Of a stretch of DNA of 64,000 nt, positions 1 through 8,992 are shown piece by piece; position 1 is the first letter of the stretch, and each line of letters opens with the position of its first letter. Under the pieces are notes generated by a model. It did not search any database. It saw nothing but the letters and a program-made list of their open reading frames with translations, and was not told where the DNA came from. Origin of the DNA: Pseudoalteromonas distincta (GTDB taxonomy: Bacteria; Pseudomonadota; Gammaproteobacteria; Enterobacterales; Alteromonadaceae); assembly GCF_000814675.1 (NCBI RefSeq), contig NZ_JWIG01000011.1, positions 124,001-188,000 of the forward strand, read 5' to 3'. Both the position numbers and the translations under genes were made by a program.

Positions 1-41
1 ATCGAAAAACTCAAAGAGAGTAATCGATTTAAATAGATGCA

Positions 42-60
42 AATGATATTGATTATCATT
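42..60 (+). promoter_or_regulatory. Fur-box-like palindrome
   Basis: Two perfect 7-bp arms, AATGATA and TATCATT, are separated by 5 bp, giving the 19-bp layout and AT-rich sequence of a Fur box (consensus GATAATGATAATCATTATC). It lies 49 bp upstream of the metal-exporter-like gene that starts at 109 and overlaps a possible -35 element TTGATT at 49-54. The match is visible; regulation by Fur, or by a Fur-family manganese regulator, is inferred. Confidence 0.65.
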
Positions 61-70
61 TAATTAAAAT

Positions 71-110
71 ATACAGTGTTACTAAGTTTATTTAATTGGT
101 AACACTGTAT
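71..110 (+). promoter_or_regulatory. 12-bp inverted repeat running into the start codon of the transporter gene
   Basis: The arm ATACAGTGTTAC at 71-82 is exactly repeated in inverse as GTAACACTGTAT at 99-110, with a 16-nt loop between them. The right arm covers the ribosome-binding region and the first two bases of the proposed ATG at 109. It could be a two-fold operator or, if transcribed, an RNA stem that hides the start. A related half-site, AGTGTTACTAA, occurs upstream of the DUF805 gene near 1760-1772 (minus strand). Confidence 0.5.
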
Positions 111-1278
111 GATTTTACTCTCTCAAATAGGATTTATTACGCCCGCTTCTAAACGCTTTGTTAGCCAAAATAAACGTTTATTATTACCACTTTTTTTACT
201 GGTATGCTTAGCTGTGCCATCACTTCGTGAAATTACAATAACAGCACTAAGCGATGCTTTTTTTCAAGTTAGCGTATTTGTTGCTGCTACATTATTAATA
301 TATTACTACGCCATAGAGCATTTACCTCAATTAGAACTTAGTTATTTAAGTGCTAAATCGCCGGTATTAGAAATATTTTTTGCTGCCGTTTTAGGTGCCC
401 TTCCTGGATGTGGTGGTGCAATAATAGTGGTTACCCAGTTTACAAAAGGCCAAGCAAGTTTTGGGGCTATTGTTGCTGTTTTAACAGCTACAATGGGAGA
501 TGCCGCATTTTTACTCCTTGCCACTCGCCCTACTGAAGGTTTAACCATAATGGCTATTGGCTTAGTAGTAGGCACGCTTTGTGGTGTTATAGTAAACGCC
601 CTTCATGCAAAAGACTTTTTACGCCCAACAAAGCAAGAACAAAAACACCAAGTTAAAGTATTGCCAACTAGTATAATTAAAATAAGCAAACCCGTTTGGA
701 TGTTCGCTATTATTCCAAGCCTCATTATTGCTTTTTTAATTGCATTTAATGTCAACTTTGATCAATTTGGAAAATACACAGGCACAAGTATTAGTATTTT
801 TGGTGCTGCAATGGCGTTATTTACTGTAACTATATGGGCGTATTCTTCTAAAGGTGAAAGCTATAAAGAAGTAACCTCAGAAGACGATGAATGTAATCCA
901 CCTTCTAAAATTATTAAAGTACTTCAAGACACACACTTTGTGACCGCATGGGTAGTGGCATCATTTATGTTGTTTGAGATTTTAGTAAATATTGCAGGGC
1001 TTGATTTAAAAAACTGGTTTGCACACTATGCTTATTTAGCGCCACTTATTGCTGTAGTGATTGGTTTTTTACCAGGTTGTGGTCCGCAAATAATTGTTAC
1101 TACGTTATATATTCAAGGCATTATTCCCTTTAGTGCATTAACTGCTAATGCAATATCTAATGATGGTGATGCGTTATTTCCTGCAATTGCAATGGCACCT
1201 AAAGCGGCTGTAATTGCGACTGTGTATACATCTATTCCTGCTTTGGCCGTTGGCTATGGCCTTTACTTTTTAAGTTAA
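109..1278 (+). CDS. Putative metal (manganese-type) exporter, 10-TM family PF11449
   Basis: This is a polytopic inner-membrane protein of 389 residues. It looks like an internally duplicated transporter: the signature PGCGGAII (about residues 99-106) followed by GDAAF (130-134) reappears in the second half as PGCGPQII (322-329) followed by NDGDAL (352-357). This matches my recollection of the 'putative 10TM heavy-metal exporter' family (ArsP_2-like), often labelled putative manganese transporter. A charged cytoplasmic linker (about residues 240-260, rich in E, D and K) separates the halves. The substrate cannot be read from sequence. The start is uncertain: the ATG at 109 has only a weak ribosome-binding site and lies in an inverted repeat. 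The upstream Fur-like palindrome fits metal-responsive expression. Confidence 0.7.
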   Translation: MILLSQIGFITPASKRFVSQNKRLLLPLFLLVCLAVPSLREITITALSDAFFQVSVFVAATLLIYYYAIEHLPQLELSYLSAKSPVLEIFFAAVLGALPGCGGAIIVVTQFTKGQASFGAIVAVLTATMGDAAFLLLATRPTEGLTIMAIGLVVGTLCGVIVNALHAKDFLRPTKQEQKHQVKVLPTSIIKISKPVWMFAIIPSLIIAFLIAFNVNFDQFGKYTGTSISIFGAAMALFTVTIWAYSSKGESYKEVTSEDDECNPPSKIIKVLQDTHFVTAWVVASFMLFEILVNIAGLDLKNWFAHYAYLAPLIAVVIGFLPGCGPQIIVTTLYIQGIIPFSALTANAISNDGDALFPAIAMAPKAAVIATVYTSIPALAVGYGLYFLS

Positions 1279-1293
1279 AATTGCCATAAACAA

Positions 1294-1319
1294 AAAAGCT
1301 CAGCTATTGCTGAGCTTTT
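1294..1319. terminator. Bidirectional terminator between convergent genes
   Basis: The hairpin AAAAGCTCAGC-TATT-GCTGAGCTTTT sits between the end of the transporter gene and the end of the DUF805 gene. An A run on one side and a T run on the other let it work in both directions. Confidence 0.8.
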
Positions 1320-1339
1320 AGGATGTTAACTTATTTTAT

Positions 1340-1705
1340 TTATACGGCTGCTGGCTCTGCAGCTAGTTCTTTTGGATTTGGGCCATAATCGTTCTCACCT
1401 TCATGTGAGTCTTGTGCAAGAAAAACAATTAAAACAATCCAACCAATTACTGGCACTAACCAAAGTAACTGCCACCAGCCTGAACGACCAGTATCATGAA
1501 GGCGACGTGCGCCAGCACTCAAACTAGGTATCAATAGTGCTAAACTATAAATATTGCTGATAATATAAAAGCCAATTAATTCATCAACGAATGAAAGTGC
1601 TATAGAGATTAAAGTGTTAATCAATACAAACATCCAATATGCTTTACGACGGTTACGGCCTGAAAAATCGGCGTAGCTGCGCAGTGCGTTCATATAATGT
1701 TCCAT
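1340..1705 (-). CDS. DUF805 family membrane protein
   Basis: This is a small inner-membrane protein of 121 residues. The motif SGRNRRKAYWMF near residues 15-26 and the segment GARRLHDTGRSGWWQL (about 66-81) are the hallmark of DUF805 proteins. Roughly four hydrophobic segments are visible (about 24-40, 45-62, 76-97), followed by an acidic, alanine-rich tail. The function of DUF805 proteins is not established. AAGGAAATTTC directly before the ATG at 1705 supports the start. The gene is monocistronic and convergent with the transporter gene, with a shared terminator. Confidence 0.85.
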   Translation of the reverse strand: MEHYMNALRSYADFSGRNRRKAYWMFVLINTLISIALSFVDELIGFYIISNIYSLALLIPSLSAGARRLHDTGRSGWWQLLWLVPVIGWIVLIVFLAQDSHEGENDYGPNPKELAAEPAAV

Positions 1706-1805
1706 GAAATTTCCTTAGTGTTATTTTTTATATTCCCTAACGGGGTTAACTTTATTACTTTTTAGTAACACTTGTATCTTAAATAAAAACAGACTCATTT
1801 AAAAC

Positions 1806-1832
1806 AAAAAACCAGCAAATTGCTGGTTTTTT
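1806..1832. terminator. Terminator hairpin, usable on both strands
   Basis: AAAAAACCAGCA-AAT-TGCTGGTTTTTT forms a 12-bp stem with a 3-nt loop. On the minus strand it would end transcripts from the bkd operon after they pass through the mobile repeat. It directly abuts the left end of that repeat. Confidence 0.7.
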
Positions 1833-1836
1833 ATTA

Positions 1837-2100
1837 GGGCGTGTTGACCTTTGCGGATTGAAATTTGTTCAATCTAGGGGCGATTAAATCGCGGCGCGAG
1901 GTTTGTAACCTAGTGGGCTAAGTAAAAACCGAGCAACAAAGAGTTTATCGCCCCTAGGCAAAACCCGAAGGGCAGCGCATGTTTGGCATTTATGCTGCGT
2001 TATCGCCTATTTATGGGGAGTAACCACACTTCATAGGCTCTGCCTTGCCTAAAAACCAAACATACTGCTGTAAATTCAATCATCAAAGATCAACACGCCC
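1837..2100. mobile_element. MITE-like element with terminal inverted repeats flanked by TA
   Basis: The left end GGGCGTGTTGACCTTTG and the inverse of the right end, GGGCGTGTTGATCTTTG, are near-identical terminal inverted repeats, and similarity continues to about 25 bp. Both ends are bordered by TA, as in elements moved by IS630/Tc1-mariner transposases. A second nested inverted pair lies inside (CTAGGGGCGATTAAA near 1876 and TTTATCGCCCCTAG near 1947). No open frame encodes a transposase, so it would depend on an enzyme elsewhere. A decayed relative of its right end lies at 28992-29057. Confidence 0.7.
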
Positions 2101-2121
2101 TAGGTTTAAACAATTATATTA

Positions 2122-3708
2122 TTAACTCATTGCCATCATCATTGCCGAAGGATTTTCTAAGTACGATTTCCATAGGTTATTAAAGCGAGCAATCGTTCCG
2201 CCATCAATAACACGGTGATCGCCAGACCAACTTACTTGCATTATCGCTTTACTCACAACGTGCCCACTTTCGTCAAAACGTGGTAGATGCTGTAGTTTAC
2301 CAAGCGCAACAATAGCTACTTCTGGTTTATTAATTATAGGGGTCGCAATAGTGCCGCCAATCGCACCAATGTTAGAAATGCTAATTGTCCCACCTTTTAA
2401 ATCATCAGGGGCAACACGCCCTTCTCGCGCTGAGAGAGTTAAGCGGGTTAAATCATTAGCCACATCAACAATACTCTTACTCTGGCACGACTTAATATTA
2501 GGCACTAACAAGCCAATTTTTGAATCAACCGCTATACCAATATTATGATCGTTATAATAGGTAAGCTCTGAGCAATCATCATTCACTTTTGAATTAAGTA
2601 CAGGGTACTCTTTCATTGCCAGCGAGAGTGCTTTTACAAAAAATGGCATCATGGTGAGCTTTACGCCTTGTGCTTTGTACTGCTCTTTTAAGGAGCTGCG
2701 CAAAGCTATAAGCTGTGTTAAGTCTATTTCATCACTAAACGTAAAGTGCGGAATAGTTGAAACTGAAGCTACCATTTGTTTGGCCATGGCCGCTTTAATG
2801 CCTTTAATTTGCTCTACTCGTACGCCACCGCTTTTATTCTGTGTTTGGTTTTGTACTGCACTTTGAGAAGCATCGCTATTAAGCGGTGAAGTATCAATAG
2901 TATTTGGCACTTCGCCTTTTACAAACTCTTCAATATCTTGCTTGTAAATACGGCCATTTTTTCCACTACCTGGTACACAGGTTAAATCAACATCTAGCTC
3001 ACGTGCTTTACGACGAACTGCAGGGGATGCAACCGCTTTTTGATTGATAACCTTTGCAGCTTGCTGTGTTTCAACTGGTGCAACTTTTTCAGCGACGGCA
3101 TTAGTTTGAGCCTTTACGACCGCTTGGTTTATATCAACATTTGGCTTTACTGCACTGCCTGCAATTGTCATTTGAAACAACGGGCTATGTACTTTTGCTA
3201 TTTCACCTTTTTGGTAATATAGTTTTTTTACTGTGCCTGTATATTTTGCCGGAATTTGTACTAATGCTTTGTCGGTCATTACGTCACAAACCGCTTGGTC
3301 TTCTTCTATTTCATCGCCTTCTGCGACTAACCAATCAACAATCTCACATTCGACAATACCTTCACCAATATCAGGTAGTATAAAGTCCTCAACTACATCA
3401 GATGCATTGTTATTAGTTTGATTTTCAGCTTGAACTGGCTCTTCTACTACTTCATTACTCGTACTATCACCAGTTACATCCATAGCAAATAAAGGAGCAT
3501 GTACTTTAGCAATTTCACCTTTTTGATAATATAGCTTTGAAATAATGCCATCATGCACTGCCGGAATTTGTACTAATGCTTTGTCTGTCATCACATCACA
3601 AATTGGCTGATCCTCAGATACGGTATCGCCTTCTTGTACTAGCCATTCAACTACTTCGCATTCAACAATGCCTTCACCAATATCGGGTAATATAAAATCT
3701 TTCGCCAT
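2122..3708 (-). CDS. bkdB: Branched-chain 2-oxoacid dehydrogenase E2, lipoamide acyltransferase
   Basis: This is the E2 core of the branched-chain alpha-keto acid dehydrogenase complex, which moves the acyl group from E1-bound thiamine to CoA. Two lipoyl domains are visible, each with VMTDKALVQIP; the lipoylated lysines are about K43 and K147. A peripheral-subunit-binding domain follows (about 227-262, SPAVRRKARELDVDL), then the catalytic domain ending in SGDHRVIDGG (active-site His about 498). Length is 528. AGGGGG four bases before the ATG supports the start. It is the last gene of the E1 alpha-E1 beta-E2 operon, 8 bp after E1 beta. No E3 gene is adjacent, so a dihydrolipoamide dehydrogenase encoded elsewhere must serve. 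Confidence 0.9.
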   Translation of the reverse strand: MAKDFILPDIGEGIVECEVVEWLVQEGDTVSEDQPICDVMTDKALVQIPAVHDGIISKLYYQKGEIAKVHAPLFAMDVTGDSTSNEVVEEPVQAENQTNNNASDVVEDFILPDIGEGIVECEIVDWLVAEGDEIEEDQAVCDVMTDKALVQIPAKYTGTVKKLYYQKGEIAKVHSPLFQMTIAGSAVKPNVDINQAVVKAQTNAVAEKVAPVETQQAAKVINQKAVASPAVRRKARELDVDLTCVPGSGKNGRIYKQDIEEFVKGEVPNTIDTSPLNSDASQSAVQNQTQNKSGGVRVEQIKGIKAAMAKQMVASVSTIPHFTFSDEIDLTQLIALRSSLKEQYKAQGVKLTMMPFFVKALSLAMKEYPVLNSKVNDDCSELTYYNDHNIGIAVDSKIGLLVPNIKSCQSKSIVDVANDLTRLTLSAREGRVAPDDLKGGTISISNIGAIGGTIATPIINKPEVAIVALGKLQHLPRFDESGHVVSKAIMQVSWSGDHRVIDGGTIARFNNLWKSYLENPSAMMMAMS

Positions 3709-3716
3709 GGTACCCC

Positions 3717-4694
3717 CTAAAAATCCATTGATTGTTTAATTGCAGCCAACACTTTTAGTGCATCCGGTACGTATTCTTTTTCAAGTGCCAACGGGTATGG
3801 TGTATCTAGACCACATACACGTAAAATTGGCGACTCTAAATGCAAGAAACACGCTTGTTGTATTGTTGCTGCTATCTCGGCACCAAAGCCATTAGTTATA
3901 GGCGCTTCATGGCTCACGATTAAACGACCGGTTTTAATAACCGATTTAGCAATCGTTTCAACATCCCATGGTAAAATACTACGAAGGTCAATAACTTCAC
4001 AGCTTATACCTTGCTCGCTTGCTTGCTGTGCTGCCTCTTCAATAATCTCCATTTGAGCACCCCACGCTAAAAGCGTAATATCGGTACCCTCTTGTACCAC
4101 TTCAGCCGTGCCTAATTCAATACTATAATCTTCTTCTGGCACTTCGCCTGTTGATGCACGATATAAACGCTTAGGCTCAAAAAATATGACAGGGTTATCA
4201 TCTTTAATAGAGGCACGTAATAACCCCTTAGCTTGATAAGGGTTACGCGGTACAACCACTTTTAAGCCCGGTGTATGTGCAAAATAAGCTTCGGGTGATT
4301 GCGAGTGGTATAAGCCACCAGCAATACCACCGCCATAAGGCGTACGAATAGTTAAGTTACCAACATTAAATTCATTACCACTGCGATAACGAAATTTAGC
4401 GGCTTCATTTACTATTTGATCGAACGCTGGGAATATATAATCAGCAAATTGAATTTCTGCCAATGCAGGCGCACCAAAAGCCGCTAAGCCATTAGCGAAA
4501 CCTAAAATACCTTGTTCGGTTAAAGGCGTATTAAAAACACGATGCTTACCGTATTTTTCTTGCAAACCTGATGTTGCTCTAAATACACCACCGAAGTAAC
4601 CAACATCTTCGCCAAAAATACAGGCTTGAGGGTGTTCGTTCATCGTAATATCGAGGGCAGAGTTAATTGCGTGGAGCATGTTCATTTTAGCCAT
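3717..4694 (-). CDS. bkdA2: Branched-chain 2-oxoacid dehydrogenase E1 beta subunit
   Basis: This 325-residue protein pairs with the preceding subunit to form the thiamine-diphosphate-dependent decarboxylase. Family landmarks visible are [18 protein letters not shown] (about 27-44), the [14 protein letters not shown] segment (about 54-67) with the Glu that activates the cofactor, the stretch [20 protein letters not shown], and the C-terminal transketolase domain (LLAWGAQM onward). The ATG shares its first base with the stop codon of the E1 alpha gene (TAATG), which indicates translational coupling. The 2-oxoisovalerate rather than pyruvate specificity is inferred from overall resemblance and from the LiuR-type operator upstream. 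Confidence 0.9.
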   Translation of the reverse strand: MAKMNMLHAINSALDITMNEHPQACIFGEDVGYFGGVFRATSGLQEKYGKHRVFNTPLTEQGILGFANGLAAFGAPALAEIQFADYIFPAFDQIVNEAAKFRYRSGNEFNVGNLTIRTPYGGGIAGGLYHSQSPEAYFAHTPGLKVVVPRNPYQAKGLLRASIKDDNPVIFFEPKRLYRASTGEVPEEDYSIELGTAEVVQEGTDITLLAWGAQMEIIEEAAQQASEQGISCEVIDLRSILPWDVETIAKSVIKTGRLIVSHEAPITNGFGAEIAATIQQACFLHLESPILRVCGLDTPYPLALEKEYVPDALKVLAAIKQSMDF

Positions 4695-5908
4695 TACTTA
4701 ATTCTCCCTGCGGTTACTGGGTAAGCATCTGGATGCTGTTTTATATGTTCTTTTAATTGCTCGTACTGACGTTGCAATAACGGAATTGGAGTATCGTAAA
4801 CGTCAGATACCAATTCTTCTAAAGCGGGCTTGGCAACAACTTCAGCACGCTTAAGCGCTGCTAAAATTTCTTCACGAATCGACTCTTTTGCTTTTATGTC
4901 GTCCTCTTCGTTTAACCAATCTTGCTTGACCAACCATTTTCTAAATTTATCAATAGGACAGATTTGATTATTTGCTTCTTCATCTTTAGAGCGATAACCA
5001 CTGGGATCGTCTGATGTAGAATGCGCGCCTAATCGATAAGCAATCGATTCAATAAGTACAGGCTCACCTTGTGTTGAGGCTATTTCGCGTGCTTTTTTGG
5101 TCGCTGCATACACTGCAAGTGCATCTGTGCCATCAACACGAATTGTTTTAATACCATAACCTACACCACGCGACGCAATACCATCGCCTTTAAACTGCTC
5201 ATCAGCAGGGGTAGATATGGCATAGCCGTTATTACGTGCAAAAAATATAACCGGCGCTTTGTGAACAGCCGCCATATTTAAGCCCGCATGAAAGTCACCT
5301 TCTGATGCAGCACCTTCACCAAAGTAACAAATAGTCACGTTATCAATTGTGCTTGCAAGCTCACCTGTTTTAGCGTCGATATGCTTTATTTTTTGACCAT
5401 ATGCATAACCTGTGGCCTGTGGTATTTGCGTACCCAGTGGCGATGAAATCGTCATGTAGTTTAGCGCTTTAGAGCCATAATGGATTGGCATTTGGCGACC
5501 TTTACCTAAATCCAATTCATTTGAGAACATTTGGTTCATAAATTGATCGAGCGTAAAACCACGATAATGCAGTGCTGCTTGTTCACGATATTGCGCCATG
5601 ATCATATCGCCTTGATCAAGTGCAGCAGCAGAGGCTGTAACTGCGGCTTCTTCGCCTAGGCATTGCATATAAAAACTAACTCGACCTTGGCGCTGCGCGC
5701 CTTGCATACGTTCATCTAACAAACGTATAAAACGCATTGTTTCATATAACTTAATAGCGGTATGTTTTGAAATATCAGGTGCGGTTGCACTAGGATGAAT
5801 GTCGCCGTCCTCAGTTAAAATACTAAGGGTTGGAATATTAAGTGCTTGGCCATCAATAAATTCAAGCGCGTGGTTAATATTCAGCGATACGTTATTTGGA
5901 TTACTCAT
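4694..5908 (-). CDS. bkdA1: Branched-chain 2-oxoacid dehydrogenase E1 alpha subunit
   Basis: This is the thiamine-diphosphate-binding subunit of the E1 heterotetramer, 404 residues. The cofactor motif [26 protein letters not shown] (about 196-221, given here only in part as a landmark) is clear, as are [10 protein letters not shown] and the phosphorylation-loop-like [15 protein letters not shown] segment. It is the first gene of the operon. Its start at 5908 is preceded by an AAGGTAGG stretch on the minus strand. The operon's products convert the 2-oxoacids of Val, Leu and Ile to acyl-CoAs. Confidence 0.9.
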   Translation of the reverse strand: MSNPNNVSLNINHALEFIDGQALNIPTLSILTEDGDIHPSATAPDISKHTAIKLYETMRFIRLLDERMQGAQRQGRVSFYMQCLGEEAAVTASAAALDQGDMIMAQYREQAALHYRGFTLDQFMNQMFSNELDLGKGRQMPIHYGSKALNYMTISSPLGTQIPQATGYAYGQKIKHIDAKTGELASTIDNVTICYFGEGAASEGDFHAGLNMAAVHKAPVIFFARNNGYAISTPADEQFKGDGIASRGVGYGIKTIRVDGTDALAVYAATKKAREIASTQGEPVLIESIAYRLGAHSTSDDPSGYRSKDEEANNQICPIDKFRKWLVKQDWLNEEDDIKAKESIREEILAALKRAEVVAKPALEELVSDVYDTPIPLLQRQYEQLKEHIKQHPDAYPVTAGRIK

Positions 5909-6019
5909 AACCTACCTTCTTTTGTTGTCGGTAAAACAGTGCCCCTTTAAATTATTATTGTGGGTGATTGTTGCTGGTTAAACTTTGCAACATCTGCACT
6001 ATCTTTAATTAAAGCTGCC

Positions 6020-6045
6020 AACACTTTACGTTAACGTAAAGTGTT
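6020..6045 (-). promoter_or_regulatory. Perfect 26-bp palindrome matching a LiuR operator
   Basis: The palindrome is centred on TTAA with the core CTTTACGTTAACGTAAAG, and its symmetry is exact over 26 bp. This core agrees with the binding motif described for LiuR, the MerR-family regulator of branched-chain amino acid catabolism in gammaproteobacteria. It lies 112 bp before the E1 alpha start, so it most likely controls the bkd operon. The site is seen; the identity of the regulator is inferred. Confidence 0.75.
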
Positions 6046-6173
6046 ATTCAACACATCTGGGACGAAACAAAAGCAAATACAGGTTAAATAAGTGGCAAGT
6101 TAACGATACGGTTACTTTAATTAATAGTAATCATATAGTTAACTTGAAGCCACCAGTGGTCTGATGAGTTTAA

Positions 6174-7226
6174 TTAGACGAAATTGCTATCAATATCCAT
6201 TGGAATAACGGTAAGCAGTGCTCTTTGGCCTAATGCTACGCTCGCATTTGGAAATATAATAGCCTCACCTTCAACGTCAGCGTAAATCGCTGTATCACCG
6301 TCGGTTGCAAGTAGTTCACCTTTCGCAAAGCCAGTAAAGTTCTCAGCATCATCAGAAAAAGGGAAACTAAAATCATCCTGCGTTCTATTAATTGTGCGGT
6401 GCACTTCAAATAACTCAAACTCACTTGCATTAAAATCAGGGTATTTAACTTCATTTTGGCTAATTAATGCAGTTAATGTTTGCTTTGTTTTTTCAAAGCG
6501 GGCCATATCATTTTGGCCAAATGGCTTAACCTGACCCAGCTCTACTGTAAACGAGTCTGCACCATGAACAAACGACGAATAATAGCTAAACGTTGTTGCG
6601 GGTGATTTCATCATAAGTACGGTATTTACACCACTGCTCAATAAAAATTGTAACTGTGACTTTTTCCATGGCTTACCATGTAAAAATGGATACACAGCAA
6701 ATTTTTCGTTTTTAGAGCCTCTAATTGCAGTGTGTAAGTCGTAATGACATCGGCTACTGCCTTGCTGGCCACGTGCATAAAAGTCACTTACGTATTGCTC
6801 AAGCTTTGCAGCGCGGTTTCGTTCATTATTCATTGGTACACCTTCAACTGTATGGTGACCATTAAATAATCTATTTAAGTTTTCTTCTACAAAACGCAGG
6901 CCAATATTAATTGATTGTGGATTACCATAAATAAATAAAACACGCTGTTTAAGGACTAGCTCACCTTTTATAATTTGTTTAATGAGCGCATCACAAATTT
7001 CAATTGGCGCAGTTTCGTTACCGTGTACAGCGCTTGAATAAATTACATCTTTGCTTGTTTTAACAGCAGGTTGAAACTCAATTACACCGGTATCGTGTAT
7101 ATTTACACAAGTTCCATTATCTAAAACAAATTCACCTGCATCTAAATGCCATTCGTTATTACGGCTAAGCGTTAAAAAATCGCCTGTTTGTTTTAATTCA
7201 TTTAAGTAAGATGGATTGGCTGACAT
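6174..7226 (-). CDS. astE: Succinylglutamate desuccinylase
   Basis: This zinc carboxypeptidase-like enzyme performs the last step of the arginine succinyltransferase pathway, hydrolysing N-succinylglutamate to glutamate and succinate. It is 350 residues, the family's usual size. Metal-binding HGNETAP (about 64-70) and the later [10 protein letters not shown] histidine are visible, as is ENLNRLFNG, which is typical of AstE. The start is supported by AAAGGGC upstream of the ATG. None of astA, astB, astC or astD is adjacent, so the gene has split from the usual operon. An ARG-box-like palindrome lies 41 bp upstream of the start. Confidence 0.88.
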   Translation of the reverse strand: MSANPSYLNELKQTGDFLTLSRNNEWHLDAGEFVLDNGTCVNIHDTGVIEFQPAVKTSKDVIYSSAVHGNETAPIEICDALIKQIIKGELVLKQRVLFIYGNPQSINIGLRFVEENLNRLFNGHHTVEGVPMNNERNRAAKLEQYVSDFYARGQQGSSRCHYDLHTAIRGSKNEKFAVYPFLHGKPWKKSQLQFLLSSGVNTVLMMKSPATTFSYYSSFVHGADSFTVELGQVKPFGQNDMARFEKTKQTLTALISQNEVKYPDFNASEFELFEVHRTINRTQDDFSFPFSDDAENFTGFAKGELLATDGDTAIYADVEGEAIIFPNASVALGQRALLTVIPMDIDSNFV

Positions 7227-7266
7227 GTAATAAGCCCTTTAAAAATAATGTGAGAGTAAACTCTTA

Positions 7267-7280
7267 TGCATATATATGCA
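7267..7280 (-). promoter_or_regulatory. ARG-box-like palindrome upstream of astE
   Basis: TGCATATATATGCA is an exact 14-bp palindrome and fits the ArgR pattern TGnAT-N4-ATnCA. It lies between the pgm terminator and the astE start. ArgR control of arginine catabolism is known in several gammaproteobacteria; here it is inferred from one site only. Confidence 0.4.
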
Positions 7281-7300
7281 CAAGGTAAAGGTATAGAAAC

Positions 7301-7330
7301 AAAAACGGCTGAATAAATCAGCCGTTTTAA
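7301..7330 (-). terminator. Terminator after pgm
   Basis: AAAACGGCTGA-ATAAA-TCAGCCGTTTT follows the pgm stop codon on the minus strand and ends in a T-rich run. It separates seqA-pgm from astE. Confidence 0.8.
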
Positions 7331-7345
7331 AATTATTAGATTAAG

Positions 7346-8983
7346 TTAGCTTATAACTGAATCTACAAGCTTTTTAGCTTCTTTTTCAAGTAACGCTAAA
7401 TGCTCTTCACCTTTAAATGATTCAAGGTATATTTTATAAATATCTTCAGTACCTGATGGACGCGCTGCAAACCAGCCATTTTCAGTGACCACTTTTAAAC
7501 CACCAATTGCCGCATCGTTACCTGGTGCATGAGTCAGTTTTTGCAAAATAGGTTCGCCAGCAAGTGTATCTGCTTTAACATCAGAAGCACTCAATGCTTT
7601 TAAACGTGACTTTTGGCCGCTTGAGGCCGGTGCATCAAGGCGTTTATAAATTGGAGAACCAAACTCTTGTTCTAGTTCTTTATATAGCGCTGATGGAGTT
7701 TTACCTGTTACTGCAAGTATTTCTGCAGCAAGTAGTCCCATAATAAAGCCGTCTTTATCTGTACACCATACAGAGCCATCAAAACGTAAAAATGCAGCGC
7801 CTGCGCTTTCTTCGCCACCAAATGCAAGCTTGCCTTTGCTTAAGCCCTCAACAAACCATTTAAAGCCTACGGGTACTTCTTTTACTTTACGATTATTGCG
7901 CGCTGCTACTTTATCGATCATAGAGCTAGAAACCAGTGTTTTACCAATCTCTACTGTTTCATTCCAATCACGGTGTTTAAGTAAGTAATCAATTGCCACT
8001 GCTAAAAAGTGGTTTGGATTCATTAAACCATCTGGCGTTACAATACCGTGGCGATCGTAGTCAGGGTCGTTACCAATAGACACATCAAAATCATCTTTTA
8101 ATGCAATAAGGTTCGCCATTGAATAAGGTGATGAACAATCCATACGAATTTTGCCATCTTTATCAAGTGGCATAAAAGCAAAACGTGGATCAACAACATC
8201 ATTAACGACGGTTAAATCTAAATTATATTTTTTAGCAATAACAGGCCAAAAATTAATACCTGAACCACCTAGTGGATCGATACCAATTTTGATACCTGCA
8301 TCGCTAATGGCTTTTAAATTAACGATATTTGCTAAATCATCAATATAAGGAGTCATTAAATCTTCGTAGCGGATAAAGCCTGAACGTGAAGCTTTAGCGA
8401 ATGGGAATAACTCAACTTCAACCAAGTCTTCTAATAAAAGTTGATTTGCTCTGTCTTCAATCCATTTAGTAACGTCGGTATCAGCAGGTCCGCCATTAGG
8501 TGGGTTGTATTTAAAGCCACCATCTTCAGGAGGGTTATGCGAAGGCGTAACAACAATCCCGTCTGCAAGCTCATTTTGGTGTAGCTTGTTATGGCTAACT
8601 ATGGCGTGGCTGATAACTGGCGTTGGTGTAAAGTCACCGTTTTCTTGCGTTATCACTTGCACTTCGTTAGCAACTAAAACTTCAATAGCTGAATTAAATG
8701 CAGCCTCACTCAGTGCGTGTGTGTCTTTACCTAAAAATAACGGACCAAAAATATCATTTTGTTTTCTATAATCACAAATAGCCTGAGTAATCGCTAAAAT
8801 GTGTGACTCGTTAAATTTAACATCGTAAGAACAACCACGGTGGCCTGATGTACCAAAAGCAACACAATGCTCTGGATTTTGTTCAAGATCAGGTTCGTTT
8901 AAGTAATACGCAGATACTAATTTAGGTACGTTAACCAGTGCTGATTGTGGAGCAGTTTTGCCTGCGCCTGAGTGAATAGCCAT
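7346..8983 (-). CDS. pgm: Phosphoglucomutase (alpha-D-glucose specific)
   Basis: This enzyme interconverts glucose 1-phosphate and glucose 6-phosphate and supplies precursors for glycogen and surface sugars. It has 545 residues. The phosphoserine loop is [12 protein letters not shown] (about 143-154), the metal-binding loop is [10 protein letters not shown] (about 304-313), the sugar-binding loop GGEESAGA and the phosphate-binding [11 protein letters not shown] are all present. It follows seqA by 9 bp in the same direction, the same seqA-pgm pairing as in E. coli, which implies co-transcription. Confidence 0.93.
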   Translation of the reverse strand: MAIHSGAGKTAPQSALVNVPKLVSAYYLNEPDLEQNPEHCVAFGTSGHRGCSYDVKFNESHILAITQAICDYRKQNDIFGPLFLGKDTHALSEAAFNSAIEVLVANEVQVITQENGDFTPTPVISHAIVSHNKLHQNELADGIVVTPSHNPPEDGGFKYNPPNGGPADTDVTKWIEDRANQLLLEDLVEVELFPFAKASRSGFIRYEDLMTPYIDDLANIVNLKAISDAGIKIGIDPLGGSGINFWPVIAKKYNLDLTVVNDVVDPRFAFMPLDKDGKIRMDCSSPYSMANLIALKDDFDVSIGNDPDYDRHGIVTPDGLMNPNHFLAVAIDYLLKHRDWNETVEIGKTLVSSSMIDKVAARNNRKVKEVPVGFKWFVEGLSKGKLAFGGEESAGAAFLRFDGSVWCTDKDGFIMGLLAAEILAVTGKTPSALYKELEQEFGSPIYKRLDAPASSGQKSRLKALSASDVKADTLAGEPILQKLTHAPGNDAAIGGLKVVTENGWFAARPSGTEDIYKIYLESFKGEEHLALLEKEAKKLVDSVIS

Positions 8984-8992
8984 TATATTTCC

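Larger units (their letters stand above)
1706..2121. other. Gene-free interval with DUF805 promoter region, terminator and mobile repeat
   Basis: This 416-bp interval has no coding sequence. Its left part (1706-1800) must hold the promoter of the DUF805 gene; I see no convincing -35/-10 pair. A terminator at 1806-1832 and a mobile repeat at 1837-2100 fill the rest. Confidence 0.7.

Noticed and set aside
1861..2100. Possible small RNA or rRNA fragment in the structured repeat
   Set aside because: The pairing is explained by terminal and nested inverted repeats of a mobile element; nothing matches rRNA or a known small RNA class.
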